From Candidatus Zipacnadia bacterium (lineage in GTDB: Bacteria; Armatimonadota; Zipacnadia; Zipacnadales; Zipacnadaceae): DNA of 12,494 nucleotides. The DNA is taken from positions 1-12,494 of the forward strand of contig JALGTV010000020.1 in NCBI GenBank assembly GCA_029821215.1, read 5' to 3'. Made by a program: the position numbers and the translations under genes. This document shows positions 6,333-12,494 of the stretch, one piece after another (the first letter of the stretch is position 1; each line of letters begins with the position of its first letter). Below the pieces are notes generated by a model, which was given only the letters and a program-made list of their open reading frames with translations, had not been told where the DNA came from and did not search any database.

Positions 6333-7273
6333 TAACACCGCTTCATCAGCCAGCCATGGCCGAGGCGGTACTTGAGTACCTTGACATCGCCAGCGGGCGA
6401 ACTTACGTGGATATGACCATCGGTCCTGGTGGTCACAGCCAGCTAATCCTGCAGAATGCTCCCGAGTCTTTTGTCATTGGTATTGACCGGGATGAGCAGG
6501 CCCTGAGCATGGCTCAGCAGCGGCTGGCTAAGTTCGCCGGCAGGTTCAGACTATTCCACCGTCGCTATTCGCAGTTGCCACAGATTCTGGAGGAAATGGG
6601 GATAGATAAGGTGGACGGCATCCTCATTGATACCGGTCTATCCCGGGACCAAATGCTTGATCTGGCTCGGGGGTTTAGCTTTGAGAGCACCGAGGGACTG
6701 GATATGCGGATGGACCGTAGCCAAAAACTGACTGCCTACCAGGTGGTCAACGAGTATTCTGCGCGGCAATTGCAGGAGGTTTTAGGAAGTATTGGTCGGC
6801 GGCGGGAGGTTAGGAAGGTGGCCAATCGAATTGTGTCGTTCCGGGAGGGTAGCGGCCCGATTCGAACCACAGCTCAGCTTGCGGAAATAATCGCAGCTAC
6901 GATAGCCCGCCCGAGTAAGTGGGGAAAGAAGCGTCACCCAGCTACACCGTGGCTGATGGCTATCCGCATCGAAGTAAACAATGAACTCCAAGAGCTGAAA
7001 GATGGTCTGCACGTGGCTGCCGAAGCTCTTTTACCGGGCAATGGTCGCTTAGTGGTTCTTACCTGGGCAGGCCACGAGCACCACCTAGTACGACGCGAGC
7101 TTCGGGCCCTGCAGAAACCATCGCCTTCCGAGCCTCCCGCCCATCCTAATGCCGAAAGCCCGCAGCCACTGATTAAGTATTTGACACCTAAGCCTCTTTA
7201 TCCTGATGAGGAGGAAATCCGCCGCAATCCTGCGGTCCGTACCTGTCGCCTACACGCTGCCCAAGCTGTATAG
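6329..7273 (+). CDS. rsmH: 16S rRNA (cytosine(1402)-N(4))-methyltransferase
   Basis: RsmH (MraW) uses S-adenosylmethionine to N4-methylate C1402 of 16S rRNA in the decoding centre. The 314-residue product shows YVDMTIGPGGHS (26-37), IGIDRDEQAL, VDGILID, the strongly conserved RGFSF and LDMRMD (125-129), HPATPWLMAIRIEVNNEL and the C-terminal PDEEEIRRNPAVRTCRL. Two normally conserved motifs are altered: LDLGVSS reads IDTGLSR (100-106) and ISFHSLEDR reads LTWAGHEHH (244-252). The TTG start at 6329 overlaps the mraZ stop (TTGA); an AGGAGG lies 13 bases upstream. It is preferred because the next ATG (6356) would remove the HQP segment that aligns with the family N-terminus. An in-frame TGA at 6317 excludes longer starts. 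Confidence 0.93.
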   Translation: MITPLHQPAMAEAVLEYLDIASGRTYVDMTIGPGGHSQLILQNAPESFVIGIDRDEQALSMAQQRLAKFAGRFRLFHRRYSQLPQILEEMGIDKVDGILIDTGLSRDQMLDLARGFSFESTEGLDMRMDRSQKLTAYQVVNEYSARQLQEVLGSIGRRREVRKVANRIVSFREGSGPIRTTAQLAEIIAATIARPSKWGKKRHPATPWLMAIRIEVNNELQELKDGLHVAAEALLPGNGRLVVLTWAGHEHHLVRRELRALQKPSPSEPPAHPNAESPQPLIKYLTPKPLYPDEEEIRRNPAVRTCRLHAAQAV

Positions 7274-7306
7274 GAAGTTGGCCAGACGTATCTAATTGCA
7301 AGTTAC

Positions 7307-7597
7307 CTATTGATAGTCGTGCTGTTGACAATATGCCAGCAGGTGGGTGCTGCCATTGGCTACTAGCCCTAGCCTTATTGCACCAACAATCGTAGCAAAC
7401 GTCACCGCACCAATGCACAGGGCATTATAGCCGACGATGGCTAGCCCTGTCAACAACAATCCCAAGATGCAGCAGAAAAAGCCGATACCACCGAAGTAAT
7501 TGATGCAGCAGAAGGCAGCACCCACCTTTAGGAAAACCTGGTCCCAACCGATGAAAGTAGATGATATGACCTCAAGCACCAGCCGTGCGGATAACAA
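7307..7597 (-). CDS. Possible small Cys-rich membrane protein, antisense in the rsmH-ftsL gap
   Basis: A 96-codon frame runs opposite to the cluster through the rsmH-ftsL gap and over the ftsL start. It is strikingly hydrophobic with Gly-rich membrane-like stretches (GAAFCCINYFGGIGFFCCIL, then GLLLTGLAIVGY, then AVTFATIVGAIRLGLV), repeats FCCI at a 12-residue distance, and has codon choice not unlike its neighbours. Against it: there is no ATG, only a TTG (7597) or GTG (7579) start, no clear Shine-Dalgarno, and its 5' end conflicts with ftsL. It could be a chance frame across a decayed sequence. I recognise no family. Confidence 0.3.
   Translation of the reverse strand: MLSARLVLEVISSTFIGWDQVFLKVGAAFCCINYFGGIGFFCCILGLLLTGLAIVGYNALCIGAVTFATIVGAIRLGLVANGSTHLLAYCQQHDYQ
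7341..7527. repeat. 14-bp inverted repeat bracketing the rsmH-ftsL gap
   Basis: AGGTGGGTGCTGCC at 7341-7354 is the perfect reverse complement of GGCAGCACCCACCT at 7514-7527. The arms are 159 bases apart. Nothing matches immediately beyond the arms, and no transposase or target-site duplication is evident. Confidence 0.75.
7466..7513 (+). repeat. 12-bp direct repeat, 36 bp apart
   Basis: GATGCAGCAGAA occurs at 7466-7477 and again at 7502-7513, a 36-base offset (twelve codons). The second copy directly abuts the right arm of the 14-bp inverted repeat. On the minus strand both copies encode FCCI in the antisense frame. Confidence 0.75.
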
Positions 7598-8018
7598 CCA
7601 TACCCATCAGTTGCCGGGCCTTTCGTGGCGGGGGCTATTCTGGCCGGTAATGCTCATCACTTCGGTGGGGCTGGCCAGCATTGTGTTTCTGATAAGCTGC
7701 GCTCGGGTCTCGGAGCTGGAGCTTACAGTTAATCGTCTGCAACGGCAAATAGATGAGCAGCAAGCGGCGCGCAGCCGTCTACGGCAGACAATATCGCAGC
7801 TATACGACCGGGGCGAATTGCGCCGATTCGTCAACAGTCAGGGAATGGTTCTTTTTAGCCAGGGTACGACCGAGGTGAAATTGCCCGGACTGCCCCCGAA
7901 GCAGTGGGCCATATCACCTTTGACCGCCCATCGTGAAGCACTGGGTCGCCAGCGTCCGGCGGAAGCTGCTCCTCCAGAACTGGCGGCGCGGGGAGGAGAG
8001 CTGGGAACTTTGTTTTGA
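7566..8018 (+). CDS. ftsL: FtsL-like division protein (septum-formation initiator type)
   Basis: FtsL is a bitopic membrane protein that, with FtsB/FtsQ, activates the FtsW-FtsI septal synthase. The identification rests on topology and position, as FtsL sequences are poorly conserved. From ATG 7566 the product is 150 residues: a short cytoplasmic tail, one membrane helix (about 24-45), then a coiled coil (RVSELELTVNRLQRQIDEQQ and on to about residue 79) and a Pro-rich periplasmic tail. It sits between rsmH and ftsI, the standard ftsL slot. The frame is open upstream to TTG 7500, ATG 7503 and ATG 7551, and no start has a convincing Shine-Dalgarno, so the N-terminus is uncertain; 7566 is chosen because the extra upstream residues overlap the repeats. 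An intrinsic terminator follows the stop directly. Confidence 0.75.
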   Translation: MTSSTSRADNNHTHQLPGLSWRGLFWPVMLITSVGLASIVFLISCARVSELELTVNRLQRQIDEQQAARSRLRQTISQLYDRGELRRFVNSQGMVLFSQGTTEVKLPGLPPKQWAISPLTAHREALGRQRPAEAAPPELAARGGELGTLF

Positions 8019-8045
8019 CCGCAGCCGGCCTGGCTGCGGTTTTTT
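8018..8045 (+). terminator. Intrinsic terminator directly after ftsL
   Basis: ACCGCAGCC (8018-8026) pairs perfectly with GGCTGCGGT (8032-8040) around a five-base loop and is followed by a T-run to 8045. The stem begins at the last base of the ftsL stop codon. It lies 40 bases before the ftsI start, inside what is usually one operon. Confidence 0.88.
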
Positions 8046-8084
8046 CCATCCAGTGTCACCGCTCTGATCAAGGAGAGCCCAGTA

Positions 8085-9893
8085 GTGACCACTACCCATG
8101 CCACCAGTCCCGCTTCGCCGTCGGGCAAACTGACTAATGGTTTGCCCGACAAGCGTTTTCTTAGAACTACTTGGAGCGTAATAGTGCTGCTGGCTATGGC
8201 TCTGACGGGGCGACTTATCTACGTCCAGGTCATTAATCGGGCCTTCTATCTGGAAATTGACCAACGCATACATCCGGTGGGGATAGCGCAACAAAGTCAG
8301 CCGGGAGCCATCCTGGACCGCCATGGCCAGATATTGGCCACCAGCACCATGACCGCTTCTGTGAGGGTCAATCCCACTCTGCTGCGGCGCCATGAGAATC
8401 CGCAAGCCGTTGCCACCTACCTGGCCAGCAAGCTGGATATGTCTGAGCAGGAAGTTTTGAGAATACTGGACCGCGACACTAACTTTGCCTACCTTCAGCG
8501 GCGCATACCGCTTAATATTGCCCAAGACATCCTGGCGCAGCAGTATACCGGCATAGCTCAATACCTGGAATACAAACGCGTCTATCCTCATGGAAGCAAC
8601 GGTTGCCACCTGATTGGATGTTACAGTAGTGACCAGCGCCCGCTGGAAGGAATAGAGTACTGGTACCGGTTCGTCCTGGCGGGGCAACCAGGGGTCGCGG
8701 GGCGCAGCGTTGATGCGTGGGGAAGGACGATTATTGGGCAAGAGGCCGATGCTGGGCTACCGCCGGTGCTGGGTAAAGACGTAGTGCTGACAGTAGATAG
8801 TGAACTCCAGCGAGTCGTGGAGGATGCGCTGGACAGATGCTGGACTTATAACCGGCCCAGCGAGGCCACTGCCGTAGTAATGGACCCTCGTACCGGAGAA
8901 ATCCTGGCGTTAGCCAGTCGGCCCAATTATGACCCCAACCTTATTGCCTCTGCTGGCCGGGGAGTTCAGAAGGCGCCGGTCAGCCCCAAGGACCTGCGCA
9001 ATCTCCCCGTAACTCGCGAGTATGAACCAGGAAGCACTTTTAAGGTATTGCTGGCGGCCGCGGCATTAGAGTCGGGAGCCGTGAAGGAGAATGATAAGTT
9101 CTTCTGTGCTGGCACCACTACCGTGGGTGGCAAACCCCTGCGCTGTTGGGGCCGTTGGGTTCACAAGGGTCACGGCAACCTGGACTTGGCTGGTGTACTG
9201 GCTCAATCGTGCAACATCGGCGCCGCTAAAATAGCGATGAAGATAGGGGCGGAGCGGTTCCACCAGTTCTTACGTAATTGCGGCATCGGTTCTGCTACCG
9301 GGATTGGCTTGCCGGGCGAAGTCGCCGGTCGGCTGCAGTCGCCCCAGACAATGCGCATCCGCGATGTGGCTAATATGGGCTTCGGGCAGAATGTGGCGGT
9401 AACCGATATTAACCTCTTAGCCGCGATATCGGCGGTGGTAAATGGCGGGATATTAATGCAGCCGTACGTAGTAGCACAAGTTGTTAATCCCGATGGCAGT
9501 GTCTATCGCGAGGTCAAGCCCCAAGTAGTGCGGTCAGTGTGCAGCAAGCAGACCTCAGACAAGCTGCGCAAACTCCTCCGTAAAGTAGTAGAAGAGGGCA
9601 CCGGCCGACAGGCGCAAATTCCGGGAGTCGCCGTGGGCGGCAAGACAGGAACTGCCCAGATCTGGGATCCAAAACAAAGAAAGTGGCTCCCCGACCAGCA
9701 TCTGGTCAGTTTTGTGTTGGTGGCTCCTGTAGACAAACAGCCGGAATTTGTTATACTGGTGACAGCTCGAAATCCTCAGCGGGGCCAGCATGGGGCAGAT
9801 GTAGCTGCTCCCGTCGCCCGCGAGATTGCTGTCTTTATGCTCAAAGAGCGGAGGTTGTTGCCGGAGGGGGTGGCGGCAGTTACTGGCAGTTGA
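8085..9893 (+). CDS. ftsI: Peptidoglycan D,D-transpeptidase FtsI (class B PBP)
   Basis: FtsI (PBP3) crosslinks septal peptidoglycan together with the glycosyltransferase FtsW. The 602-residue product has a short cytoplasmic tail, one membrane helix (about 28-48), a dimerisation/pedestal domain starting at QPGAILDRHGQILATS, and a transpeptidase domain with all three penicillin-binding motifs: STFK (S317 nucleophile, K320), SCN (S375-N377) and KTG (520-522). NMGFGQ replaces the frequent SYGYG-type segment. There is no C-terminal PASTA domain. The GTG at 8085 is well supported by AAGGAG about 9 bases upstream. Position between ftsL and murE fits FtsI (or its SpoVD relative) rather than an elongation PBP2. 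It lies just beyond a strong terminator, so it needs readthrough or its own promoter; I saw no convincing promoter in 8046-8084. Confidence 0.94.
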   Translation: MTTTHATSPASPSGKLTNGLPDKRFLRTTWSVIVLLAMALTGRLIYVQVINRAFYLEIDQRIHPVGIAQQSQPGAILDRHGQILATSTMTASVRVNPTLLRRHENPQAVATYLASKLDMSEQEVLRILDRDTNFAYLQRRIPLNIAQDILAQQYTGIAQYLEYKRVYPHGSNGCHLIGCYSSDQRPLEGIEYWYRFVLAGQPGVAGRSVDAWGRTIIGQEADAGLPPVLGKDVVLTVDSELQRVVEDALDRCWTYNRPSEATAVVMDPRTGEILALASRPNYDPNLIASAGRGVQKAPVSPKDLRNLPVTREYEPGSTFKVLLAAAALESGAVKENDKFFCAGTTTVGGKPLRCWGRWVHKGHGNLDLAGVLAQSCNIGAAKIAMKIGAERFHQFLRNCGIGSATGIGLPGEVAGRLQSPQTMRIRDVANMGFGQNVAVTDINLLAAISAVVNGGILMQPYVVAQVVNPDGSVYREVKPQVVRSVCSKQTSDKLRKLLRKVVEEGTGRQAQIPGVAVGGKTGTAQIWDPKQRKWLPDQHLVSFVLVAPVDKQPEFVILVTARNPQRGQHGADVAAPVAREIAVFMLKERRLLPEGVAAVTGS

Positions 9894-9899
9894 GGCAAA

Positions 9900-11420
9900 G
9901 TGATAGACTCTATAACAATGAATACTGCCCCCGAACAACACAATCTGGCCGAACTGACCGTGCCCTGGGACGACAGCCGCCGCCTCACTGGTCGCCTCCT
10001 GGTCAACGGCATCAGCACTGACTCCCGCCGCATTCGGCCCGGCGACGTCTTCGTTGCCATCAAAGGCCTCCAGCAGGATGGGCACCAGTTCATCACTGAA
10101 GCTGTAGCAGCAGGTGCGGTGGCCGTAGTCTATCAAGATCCCAGCTTCACAAACGCAATCCCCGAGGGTATTAGTGCCGTCTTGGTGGACAACTCCCGAC
10201 GGGCTGCTGCCCACCTCGCCGCTGAGTTCTGGGGCCATCCCTCCCATTCTTTGACCCTAATAGGTGCCACTGGGACTAATGGCAAAACCACAGTCGCCTA
10301 TATGATGGATAGTATATGGCGCGCCGGGGGGGCAAGTACTGGCCTGATCACCACTCCGGCCCGCCTGATAGCTGGCCGAGAACTTCCGGCTGGCCGCACC
10401 ACTCCGGATGCGGTCCAGTTGCAGAAGCTCCTGGCCCAAATGCGCCAGGAAGAGGTCAGTCACGTATGCCTTGAGGTTTCTTCGCACGGATTAGCCCTGG
10501 ACCGCACATGGCTGTGCAAGTTTGATGGGGCTATCTTTACCAATCTTACCCAGGATCATCTGGATTTTCATCATAATCTGGAGGAATACTTTGCCGCTAA
10601 GCTGCGCCTGTTTACTGATTATGCTGAACTGGCCGCCCCCGAGAAGTCAATGGTAGGAGCAATAAATATTGACGATGCGGCTGGTCAGCGTATTGCGCAA
10701 CAGGCCAAGTGCCAGGTGGTGTCCTATGGAGTAAACAATCAGGCTGAGGTGACTGCCAGCGAGGTACGGATTGAGGCTGACGGTATTGACTTTAAGCTGC
10801 ATCTGCCCGAGGATCAGATAGTGCCTGTCAGTCTGCCGCTGACTGGGAGCTTCAATCTGTATAATGCCTTGGGGGCAGCAGCATGTGCGTGGGGGATGGG
10901 GATTGGGACCGAGCAGATTGCCGCTGGCCTGGCTCAACTGCAGACGGTCCCCGGCCGGTTTGAGCGCATTGATGAAGGGCAGGATTTTACTGTCATTGTG
11001 GATTACGCCCACACTCCTGATGCTCTGGATAACGTATTAAGTGCCGCTCGTAGCCTTCACCCACAGCGGCTGCTATGTGTATTTGGGTGTGGAGGTGATC
11101 GGGACCGAAGCAAACGGCCACTGATGGGCAAGATTGGCACCGAGCAAGCTAATTTTGCTATAATTACCTCCGACAATCCGCGCTCCGAAGACCCGAGCGC
11201 TATCATAGAGGAGATTGCAGCCGGGGCCGAAGACAACAACTATACCATCCAGCTTGACCGTCGTCAGGCAATCTACGAGGCGGTCAGCCGAGCTCGCAGT
11301 GGCGACATAGTAGTGATTGCGGGTAAAGGTCACGAGACCTATCAGATATTTGCTGACCGGCGAGTGCCTTTTGATGACCGTCAAGTGGCCCGCGAGGCTC
11401 TGCGAGAGACCCTAAGTTAG
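9900..11420 (+). CDS. murE: UDP-MurNAc-L-Ala-D-Glu:meso-diaminopimelate ligase
   Basis: MurE adds the third stem-peptide residue to UDP-MurNAc-L-Ala-D-Glu in the cytoplasm, using ATP. The 506-residue product shows the three Mur ligase domains: N-terminal substrate binding (STDSRRIRPGDVFVAIKG, 39-56), central ATPase (P-loop GATGTNGKTT at 122-131, TTPD, LEVSSHG, TNLTQDHLDFH, and K234 in YFAAKLRLF as the carbamylated lysine), and C-terminal domain (VDYAHTPDAL, GCGGDRDRSKRP, KGHETYQ). SDNPRSEDP (424-431) carries DNPR, the signature for meso-diaminopimelate rather than lysine. The GTG at 9900 is 6 bp after the ftsI stop with GAGG just before it; the alternative ATG at 9918 lacks a Shine-Dalgarno. 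Both starts leave the conserved domain whole. murF follows after 12 bp. Confidence 0.95.
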   Translation: MIDSITMNTAPEQHNLAELTVPWDDSRRLTGRLLVNGISTDSRRIRPGDVFVAIKGLQQDGHQFITEAVAAGAVAVVYQDPSFTNAIPEGISAVLVDNSRRAAAHLAAEFWGHPSHSLTLIGATGTNGKTTVAYMMDSIWRAGGASTGLITTPARLIAGRELPAGRTTPDAVQLQKLLAQMRQEEVSHVCLEVSSHGLALDRTWLCKFDGAIFTNLTQDHLDFHHNLEEYFAAKLRLFTDYAELAAPEKSMVGAINIDDAAGQRIAQQAKCQVVSYGVNNQAEVTASEVRIEADGIDFKLHLPEDQIVPVSLPLTGSFNLYNALGAAACAWGMGIGTEQIAAGLAQLQTVPGRFERIDEGQDFTVIVDYAHTPDALDNVLSAARSLHPQRLLCVFGCGGDRDRSKRPLMGKIGTEQANFAIITSDNPRSEDPSAIIEEIAAGAEDNNYTIQLDRRQAIYEAVSRARSGDIVVIAGKGHETYQIFADRRVPFDDRQVAREALRETLS

Positions 11421-11432
11421 CAACCCATCATT

Positions 11433-12167
11433 ATGATTGAAATGACCTTAGGACAAATAAACGAAGCTATACAAGGGAACCTGACCGGTGCTGCGGGTGA
11501 CATTCCGGTAGCCGCGGTTAGCACTGATAGCCGGACTATCAAACCGGGCGAGGTGTTCTTCGCGCTGGCCGGAGAACGGTTTGACGGCCACAGTTTTGTG
11601 CCTGAGGTGCTTGAAGCCGGTGCGTTGGCTGCGGTAGTCAGCAAGAAGCTGCCACAGTTGCCTGTCGGTATGCCCTTGATAAGTGTAGACAATACTCTGA
11701 CGGCCTACGGAGCGCTGGCTTCGTGGGTGCGGCGGCAGTTTGAGGTGACCGTAATTGGGGTTACGGGCAGTGCGGGCAAAACCACCACCAAGGATATGAT
11801 TGGTTCCATCGTGGGTCTAAGCGCACCCACACTGGTGGCACCGCTCACCGAAAATAACGAGATTGGCGTCCCGCGGACTCTGCTTAATCTGGATGATAGC
11901 TATCAATACTGTGTGCTGGAGCTGGCGATGAGGGGGCCGCATGAAATCGAATACTTAGCCGGTATTGCCAGTCCCCAGATTGGGGTGATTACTAATATTG
12001 GCAGGACGCACATTGGCCGGCTGGGCAGTCAGGAAGCGATCGCTCAGGCTAAGGCAGAACTGCTCAATAGCTTGCCCACCCAGGGAACCGCTGTGCTGAA
12101 TGCCGATGACTTTTACTCCCCGTTGCTGACCGAGATGGCTACCTGTCCTTTTACTCCCCGTTGCTGA
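11433..12167 (+). CDS. murF: MurF ligase, 5' part, ended early by a 38-bp duplication
   Basis: MurF joins D-Ala-D-Ala to UDP-MurNAc-tripeptide, completing the cytoplasmic peptidoglycan precursor. Visible features are the N-terminal domain (STDSRTIKPGEVFFALAGERFDGH split over 30-53), the P-loop GVTGSAGKTT (109-118), NNEIGVP (141-147), LELAMRGPHEIEYLA (162-176) and VITNIGRTHIGRLGS (185-199). Normal MurF has about 450 residues; this frame stops at 244. True MurF sequence ends at C238, after which the second copy of a 38-bp tandem duplication is read out of frame as PFTPRC and a TGA. There is no Shine-Dalgarno before ATG 11433; ATG 11442 is the alternative and would keep the TLGQI start. It lies 12 bp after murE. 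As read here the product would lack the rest of the central and the whole C-terminal domain. Confidence 0.93.
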   Translation: MIEMTLGQINEAIQGNLTGAAGDIPVAAVSTDSRTIKPGEVFFALAGERFDGHSFVPEVLEAGALAAVVSKKLPQLPVGMPLISVDNTLTAYGALASWVRRQFEVTVIGVTGSAGKTTTKDMIGSIVGLSAPTLVAPLTENNEIGVPRTLLNLDDSYQYCVLELAMRGPHEIEYLAGIASPQIGVITNIGRTHIGRLGSQEAIAQAKAELLNSLPTQGTAVLNADDFYSPLLTEMATCPFTPRC

Positions 12168-12185
12168 CCGAGATGGCTACCTGTC
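12110..12185 (+). repeat. Perfect 38-bp tandem duplication inside murF
   Basis: Bases 12110-12147 are repeated without mismatch at 12148-12185, directly adjacent. The flanking bases differ (A at 12109 against C at 12147; C at 12148 against A at 12186), which fixes the unit at 38 bp. Because 38 is not a multiple of three, it shifts the murF frame. Confidence 0.97.
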
Positions 12186-12494
12186 ACGTCATCTCCTTTG
12201 GCACCAGTCCTGAGGCGCAGGTTCGGGCTACGGATATTCGCCTGCGCGGCCTGGAAGGAGCTGACTTTACCCTGAAGATAGGTGCTGAGACAATTCCCGT
12301 ATCTATGAACTTGCCTGGGCATCACAATATCCTCAACGCAGCGGCCGCCGCCGCAGCAGCCTGGGCGGCGACCGGCACCACCACTCACATTGCCCAGGGC
12401 CTGCAGAGCTGCGTTGGAGAAGCGATGCGCTGGGAGCGTCATCAGGCTCCACAAGGCGCGGTCATTATTAATGACGCTTATAACGCCAGTCCCA
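12148..12494 (+). pseudogene. murF: murF 3' part, out of frame with the 5' part; cut by window edge
   Basis: Reading in frame from TTT at 12149 gives continuous MurF sequence to the window end: FYSPLLTEMATCHVISFG, then the family segments LEGADFTLKIG, MNLPGHHNILNAAAAAAAAW, GLQSC and VIINDAYNASP. The GHHN and NDAYNASP motifs are the classic start of the MurF C-terminal region. This frame is plus two relative to the 5' part, exactly the offset produced by one extra 38-bp unit, and removing one copy rejoins the two halves seamlessly. It has no start codon of its own before the internal ATG at 12173. The gene continues beyond 12494. Confidence 0.9.

Noticed and set aside
7325..7353. TTGACA at 7325-7330 as a promoter for ftsL
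   Set aside because: The bases 17 positions downstream (TGCTGC) do not resemble a -10, and no better -10 is close.
7361..7448. CTAGCCCT occurring twice (7363-7370 and 7441-7448)
   Set aside because: Eight bases twice in a short region is weak evidence on its own; not reported as a repeat.
7914..8741. 275-codon minus-strand ORF over the ftsL end, terminator and ftsI start
   Set aside because: It runs through a well-supported terminator and ftsI; composition is that of an antisense shadow.
9555..10247. 230-codon minus-strand ORF across the ftsI-murE junction
   Set aside because: Shadow of two well-identified genes; no recognisable domain.

Overview
The window is ordinary bacterial chromosome of roughly 55% GC, dense with genes and without tRNA, rRNA, insertion sequences or CRISPR. 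It is dominated by the start of a division and cell wall (dcw) cluster: mraZ, rsmH, an ftsL-like gene, ftsI, murE and murF. The MurE protein carries a DNPR motif, which points to a meso-diaminopimelate peptidoglycan. Start codons are mixed (ATG, GTG, TTG) and Shine-Dalgarno sequences range from perfect to absent. Several housekeeping proteins (RsmH, MraZ, Rpe) are divergent at family motifs, which suggests a poorly sampled lineage. I cannot name the phylum from sequence alone.

Left part (1-5403): the 3' part of uvrC (its start lies outside the window), a CPBP-family membrane protease, a convergent AMMECR1-domain gene (AmmeMemoRadiSam protein A), then a divergently transcribed gene for a four-helix membrane protein with two predicted roadblock/LC7-like domains, followed 36 bp later by a ribulose-phosphate 3-epimerase. 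The two divergent genes appear to share overlapping -10 elements at 3004-3011.

Middle (5404-5843): a gene-poor gap holding a 62-codon remnant of an aldo/keto reductase, an 8-bp inverted repeat, and a perfect-consensus sigma70 promoter. That promoter overlaps a ladder of ATGGT-like boxes at exact 10-bp spacing, the architecture expected of an MraZ operator.

Right part (5844-12494): the dcw cluster. mraZ and rsmH overlap by 4 bp. An unusual gap of about 290 bp before the likely ftsL start contains a 14-bp inverted repeat, a 12-bp direct repeat and an antisense hydrophobic ORF. A textbook intrinsic terminator follows ftsL directly and so splits the cluster before ftsI. ftsI, murE and murF then run tightly together. 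murF is broken by a perfect 38-bp tandem duplication that shifts the frame; deleting one copy restores a normal MurF reading frame to the window end. This is either a real lesion in a normally essential gene or a sequence/assembly error.

I found no clearly novel multi-gene system. The observations most worth following are the murF duplication, the MraZ operator, the terminator inside the dcw cluster, the rsmH-ftsL gap and the roadblock-like membrane protein.
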